45,328 nucleotides of DNA from Pelagibacterales bacterium SAG-MED19 (lineage in GTDB: Bacteria; Pseudomonadota; Alphaproteobacteria; Pelagibacterales; Pelagibacteraceae): assembly GCA_014654035.1 (NCBI GenBank), contig JACWDQ010000010.1, positions 1-45,328 on the forward strand, given 5' to 3'. Of this stretch, positions 42,962 through 45,328 are shown piece by piece. The position numbers and the translations under genes are program-made. Numbering within the stretch: position 1 is the first letter of the stretch; each line of letters opens with the position of its first letter. The notes below the pieces were generated by a model that saw only the letters and a list, made by a program, of their open reading frames with translations, did not search any database and had not been told where the DNA came from.

Positions 42962-43333
42962 TTATTTATTAATTTTTAAACTTTTTATAATATTTGATAT
43001 TTTAACCAATTTATTCTTTAAATTATGAGCTTTTATAGATTGATTTTGAATTTCGTCAAGTTTTAAAGGTTCTTTGCTATTTAAAATTTTTTTTACTCCT
43101 TTTATTGTCATACCTTGTTCTTTCAAAAGAAAATGTACCTTTTTTAATATATCTATATTGTGATTGTCATAATATCTTCTATTTCCTTTTAATATTTTAG
43201 GTTTAATTTGTTTAAATTCTTTTTCCCAAAAACGTATTGTATATGTTGGTGAAGACTGACCTTTTTTAGACTTAAGATCTAAAATTTTTACAACTTCACC
43301 TATAGTTTTGTAAGCATTATTTAATTTTGTCAT
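42962..43333 (-). CDS. MerR-family transcriptional regulator
   Basis: This 123-residue regulator has the MerR winged helix: YKTIGEVVKILDLK, PTYTIRFWEKEFKQIKPK, GNRRYYDNHNIDILKKVHFLLKEQGMTIKGVKKIL, where RYYD and the wing are typical. The C-terminal coiled coil (about 90-123) would dimerise it. There are no metal-binding cysteines. It overlaps ihfA by 4 bases; ihfA-merR is the standard alphaproteobacterial pair, with an unknown target. Confidence 0.88.
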   Translation of the reverse strand: MTKLNNAYKTIGEVVKILDLKSKKGQSSPTYTIRFWEKEFKQIKPKILKGNRRYYDNHNIDILKKVHFLLKEQGMTIKGVKKILNSKEPLKLDEIQNQSIKAHNLKNKLVKISNIIKSLKINK

Positions 43334-43626
43334 TTTGTTGATTGGTTTATAAAATCCTTAAAATCTTTCGAAGGTTTAAACAAAACTACATTTCTTTCTG
43401 ATATGATTTTCAGTTCTTTTGTTTTTGGGTTTCTTCCAACTCTTTGCTTTTTTAATTTAATAAAAAATGTACCAAATTTAGAAATTTTAATTTTTTTTTC
43501 TTTTTTAAGATTAGAAATAATTAAAGAAAAAAATTCCTCAATAAGATTTTCAGAAATTTGTTTAGAAAATCCTATTTGCATATAAACGCTATTAACTAAG
43601 TCTTTTTTAGTTAAATTTATTCTCAT
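43330..43626 (-). CDS. ihfA: Integration host factor alpha/HU-family DNA-binding protein
   Basis: The 98-residue protein has the HU/IHF fold: INLTKKDLVNSVYMQIGFS, ISKFGTFFIKLKKQRVGRNPKT (the GRNPKT arm that bends DNA), and FKPSKDFKDFIN. The position between plsX and a MerR gene supports IHF alpha rather than HU. It follows plsX with no gap and overlaps the MerR gene by 4 bases. IHF would pair with an IhfB encoded elsewhere. Confidence 0.88.
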   Translation of the reverse strand: MRINLTKKDLVNSVYMQIGFSKQISENLIEEFFSLIISNLKKEKKIKISKFGTFFIKLKKQRVGRNPKTKELKIISERNVVLFKPSKDFKDFINQSTK

Positions 43627-44631
43627 CTAATAGATATTATCTTTAATCTTATCTATCAAATTTCCTTTAACAATTCTATTACAAACATCAATTGAGTTTG
43701 AAAATCCAATATAATCTGTACCTCCATGACTTTTAACAACAGGGGTATCTAAACCTATAAAAATTGCTCCATTATATAATCGAGGATCTAATCTTTTTTT
43801 AAATTTTTTTAAGTTTGTCATATTCAATAATGATGAGATTTTACCTAGTATAGTTCCACTTAAAGCGTTCTTAAGTTCACTAGTTATAAAATTAGCTGTT
43901 CCTTCAGCTGTTTTAAGGGCTACATTTCCAGTAAAGCCATCTGAAACAATAACATTAACTTCACCGTTCATCAGTTGATTACCTTCAATGTAACCTGAAA
44001 AATTAAAATTATTAGATTTTTTTTCATTTAATTTTTGAAAAGTTTCTTTAATTATTTCATTTCCCTTTAATTCTTCAGATCCTATATTTAGTAATGCAAC
44101 GTTGGGATTATCATTAGGATATAAAGATTTATAAAGAGATGCTCCCATAATTGAAAAATCAACTAAATTTTTAGAGCTACACTCAATATTTGCACCTAAA
44201 TCCAAAACAACACTCATTCCTTTTTTATTTGGCCATAGTGCTGATAAAGCAGGTTTATCAATATTTTCTAACATTTTAAGATTTAATTTTGCAATAACTA
44301 ACAAAGCACCAGTGTTGCCTGCTGATATCACAATATCAGACTCTTTTTTTTTAACACTTTCGATAGATAGCCACATACTGGTATCTTTTCCCCTTTTAGC
44401 AGCTTCAAGGGGACTGTCAGTACTTTTAACAATATTGTTTGTATTAATTATCTCATAAAATCCTTTCTCAATTTTATTATCAATACATTTTAATATTTTT
44501 TCTTTATCTCCAAATATTTTGAAGAAATTTTCATTACTTTTTTTATGGTTATGAATTAAACCATCTATGATTTTTTTTGGCGATCCATCACCACCCATTG
44601 CATCGACTGCAATTTTAATTAAATTTTGCAT
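43627..44631 (-). CDS. plsX: Phosphate acyltransferase PlsX
   Basis: PlsX makes acyl-phosphate from acyl-ACP for phospholipid synthesis. The 334-residue protein begins IKIAVDAMGGDGSPKKIIDGL and has DSPLEAAKRGKDTSMW, VISAGNTGALLVIAKLNL, ALWPNKKGMSVVLDLGANIEC and VVSDGFTGNVALKTAEG, the family hallmarks. In most alphaproteobacteria fabH separates plsX from ihfA; here they abut. Confidence 0.95.
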   Translation of the reverse strand: MQNLIKIAVDAMGGDGSPKKIIDGLIHNHKKSNENFFKIFGDKEKILKCIDNKIEKGFYEIINTNNIVKSTDSPLEAAKRGKDTSMWLSIESVKKKESDIVISAGNTGALLVIAKLNLKMLENIDKPALSALWPNKKGMSVVLDLGANIECSSKNLVDFSIMGASLYKSLYPNDNPNVALLNIGSEELKGNEIIKETFQKLNEKKSNNFNFSGYIEGNQLMNGEVNVIVSDGFTGNVALKTAEGTANFITSELKNALSGTILGKISSLLNMTNLKKFKKRLDPRLYNGAIFIGLDTPVVKSHGGTDYIGFSNSIDVCNRIVKGNLIDKIKDNIY

Positions 44632-44649
44632 TAATATGATTTTATTGAA

Positions 44650-44832
44650 TTATTCCTTAGGGTCTAAAACTTGTCTACCCTTGTACATGCCTGTTTTTAA
44701 ATCTAGATGATGAGAAAGTCTATATTCACCAGACTTTTTATCTTCAACTACATTTTTAGCAGAAAATTTCATATTCTGAGCTCTTCGCATACCAGTTCTT
44801 GCTGGTGTTTGTTTTCGTTTAGGTACAGCCAT
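44650..44832 (-). CDS. rpmF: 50S ribosomal protein L32
   Basis: The 60-residue L32 has [20 protein letters not shown] and a C-terminal [20 protein letters not shown]. It has no CxxC zinc motif, as in other alphaproteobacteria. It lies 18 bases upstream of plsX and 2 bases after the chaperone gene; the usual DUF177 (yceD) gene is absent before it. Confidence 0.95.
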   Translation of the reverse strand: MAVPKRKQTPARTGMRRAQNMKFSAKNVVEDKKSGEYRLSHHLDLKTGMYKGRQVLDPKE

Positions 44833-44834
44833 AA

Positions 44835-45218
44835 TTATGAACTCTTTACACCTTTTAAAAAATAATTCAAATTTTTTTTCGATAAATCTTCTTTAAAATC
44901 ATTGAAATAATCCACTAAATAATCAATTTTTTCAAAATTACCTAAAATATTAGTAATCTTATTTTTTTTTTCAATATTTGAATAGTCGTCCCAAAAATGA
45001 ATATCTGAAACTATAGCATGAAATAAATTTATATAATCCTTCATTTTTTTATTGATAGATTGGTCACCATACCCAATTTCACGTATGCTTAATTCTAATT
45101 GTCTAAAATTGAAATCATATATTTCTTGTAATAACTTAGAATTATCCTCATTTTTATATACTTTTAATACGAATGCAAAATGTAAAAGGAAAAAAATTAA
45201 CCTATCTGAAAAACACAT
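44835..45218 (-). CDS. Ubiquinol-cytochrome c chaperone, N-terminus replaced at contig end
   Basis: The C-terminal part matches the Ubiq_cyt_C_chap (CBP3-like) family, which assists cytochrome bc1 assembly: [18 protein letters not shown], then [38 protein letters not shown] and the C-terminal helical region. Family members are about 170-180 residues, with 50-60 residues before the D(G)RF---LH segment. Here only about five residues precede it. The apparent start (ATG 45218, MCF) lies in an inverted copy of rpmG sequence (45209-45328), so this start is not genuine. Treat it as a truncated gene whose real 5' end is missing. Confidence 0.7.
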   Translation of the reverse strand: MCFSDRLIFFLLHFAFVLKVYKNEDNSKLLQEIYDFNFRQLELSIREIGYGDQSINKKMKDYINLFHAIVSDIHFWDDYSNIEKKNKITNILGNFEKIDYLVDYFNDFKEDLSKKNLNYFLKGVKSS

Positions 45219-45328
45219 GTTAAAGTAAGACTTGTTCCAGAGGCTAAACCTGATAGTCCTTTTTTTTACTATGTAAAAAAACCTGCTGGTGGAGAAAAAG
45301 CTAAAATAAAACTTAAAGCAAAAAAATA
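45209..45328. repeat. Inverted repeat arm B: exact inverted copy of rpmG at window end
   Basis: Every base from 45209 to the window end matches the reverse complement of 42952-42833, with no mismatch and equal homopolymer lengths. On the plus strand it encodes the rpmG segment KVRLVPEAKPDSPFFYYVKK. It replaces the 5' end of the cytochrome bc1 chaperone gene. The junction carries ACATGT, a 6-base palindrome. A chimeric contig end (for example from multiple displacement amplification) is the simplest reading. Confidence 0.9.

Noticed and set aside
45209-45328. A second rpmG gene
   Set aside because: It lacks the first codons (MAK), is base-for-base identical to the first copy, is inverted and interrupts another gene at the sequence end; an assembly or amplification chimera is more likely.

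Overview
The window looks like a chromosomal segment of a SAR11 (Pelagibacterales) alphaproteobacterium. The evidence is very low GC, lysine/asparagine/isoleucine-rich proteins, intergenic gaps of a few bases, many overlapping start/stop codons, and alphaproteobacterial gene neighbourhoods (recG-sdhE; mltB-rlpA-dac-tmk-holB-metG-tatD-MBL; rplM-rpsI-argC; plsX-ihfA-merR). A SAM-II plus SAM-V riboswitch tandem in front of an O-acetylhomoserine sulfhydrylase gene is a strong SAR11 marker. This placement rests on reading the sequence; no database was searched.

Layout. 1-8.3 kb: uvrA (minus, missing its last residues at the window edge), divergent from a compact run ssb-gyrA-coaD-peptidylprolyl isomerase-tgt, then tRNA-Lys. 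8.3-12.3 kb: an M48 lipoprotein protease, a DUF502 membrane protein, recG, sdhE and tRNA-Ser. 12.4-20.7 kb: rarD followed by eight mutually overlapping genes (mltB, an rlpA-like gene, a D,D-carboxypeptidase, tmk, holB, metG, tatD, an MBL-fold hydrolase), facing glutathione peroxidase, nhaA and a zinc-ribbon protein. 23-25.5 kb: tRNA-Pro, an NDUFS4-like complex I subunit, an SbmA/BacA-like transporter, glpX and tRNA-Glu.

25.5-36.5 kb is the accessory part. It holds a GIY-YIG protein, glycosyltransferases, an RmlC-like epimerase, two transporters, a 465-base non-coding gap with a more GC-rich core, a short MGMT with a small membrane protein, a Cre-like tyrosine recombinase, a glycosyltransferase overlapping the recombinase gene, and on the minus strand a glycosyltransferase-like gene plus two methyltransferases. 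The recombinase has a consensus sigma-70-type promoter (TTGACA, 17 bases, TATAAT). A perfect 11-7-11 inverted repeat, the geometry of a lox/dif-type recombination core, lies between that promoter and the start codon. This is the best candidate in the window for an uncharacterised system.

36.5-45.3 kb: hom, a small lipoprotein, argC, rpsI and rplM (minus); the tandem riboswitch and metY (plus); ctaA (minus); a chorismate mutase domain (plus); then rpmG, a MerR regulator, ihfA, plsX, rpmF and a cytochrome bc1 chaperone (minus). The last 120 bases are an exact inverted copy of the 5' part of rpmG and replace the N-terminal coding part of the chaperone. That looks like a chimeric contig end, so the final ~120 bases should not be trusted as genomic order.

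Most genes are core housekeeping. Several show lineage-specific erosion: Tgt has lost two of its zinc cysteines, the RlpA-like protein has lost its acidic motif, a C-methyltransferase has lost its zinc-binding N-terminus, and GyrA has Gln at the quinolone-contact serine position.
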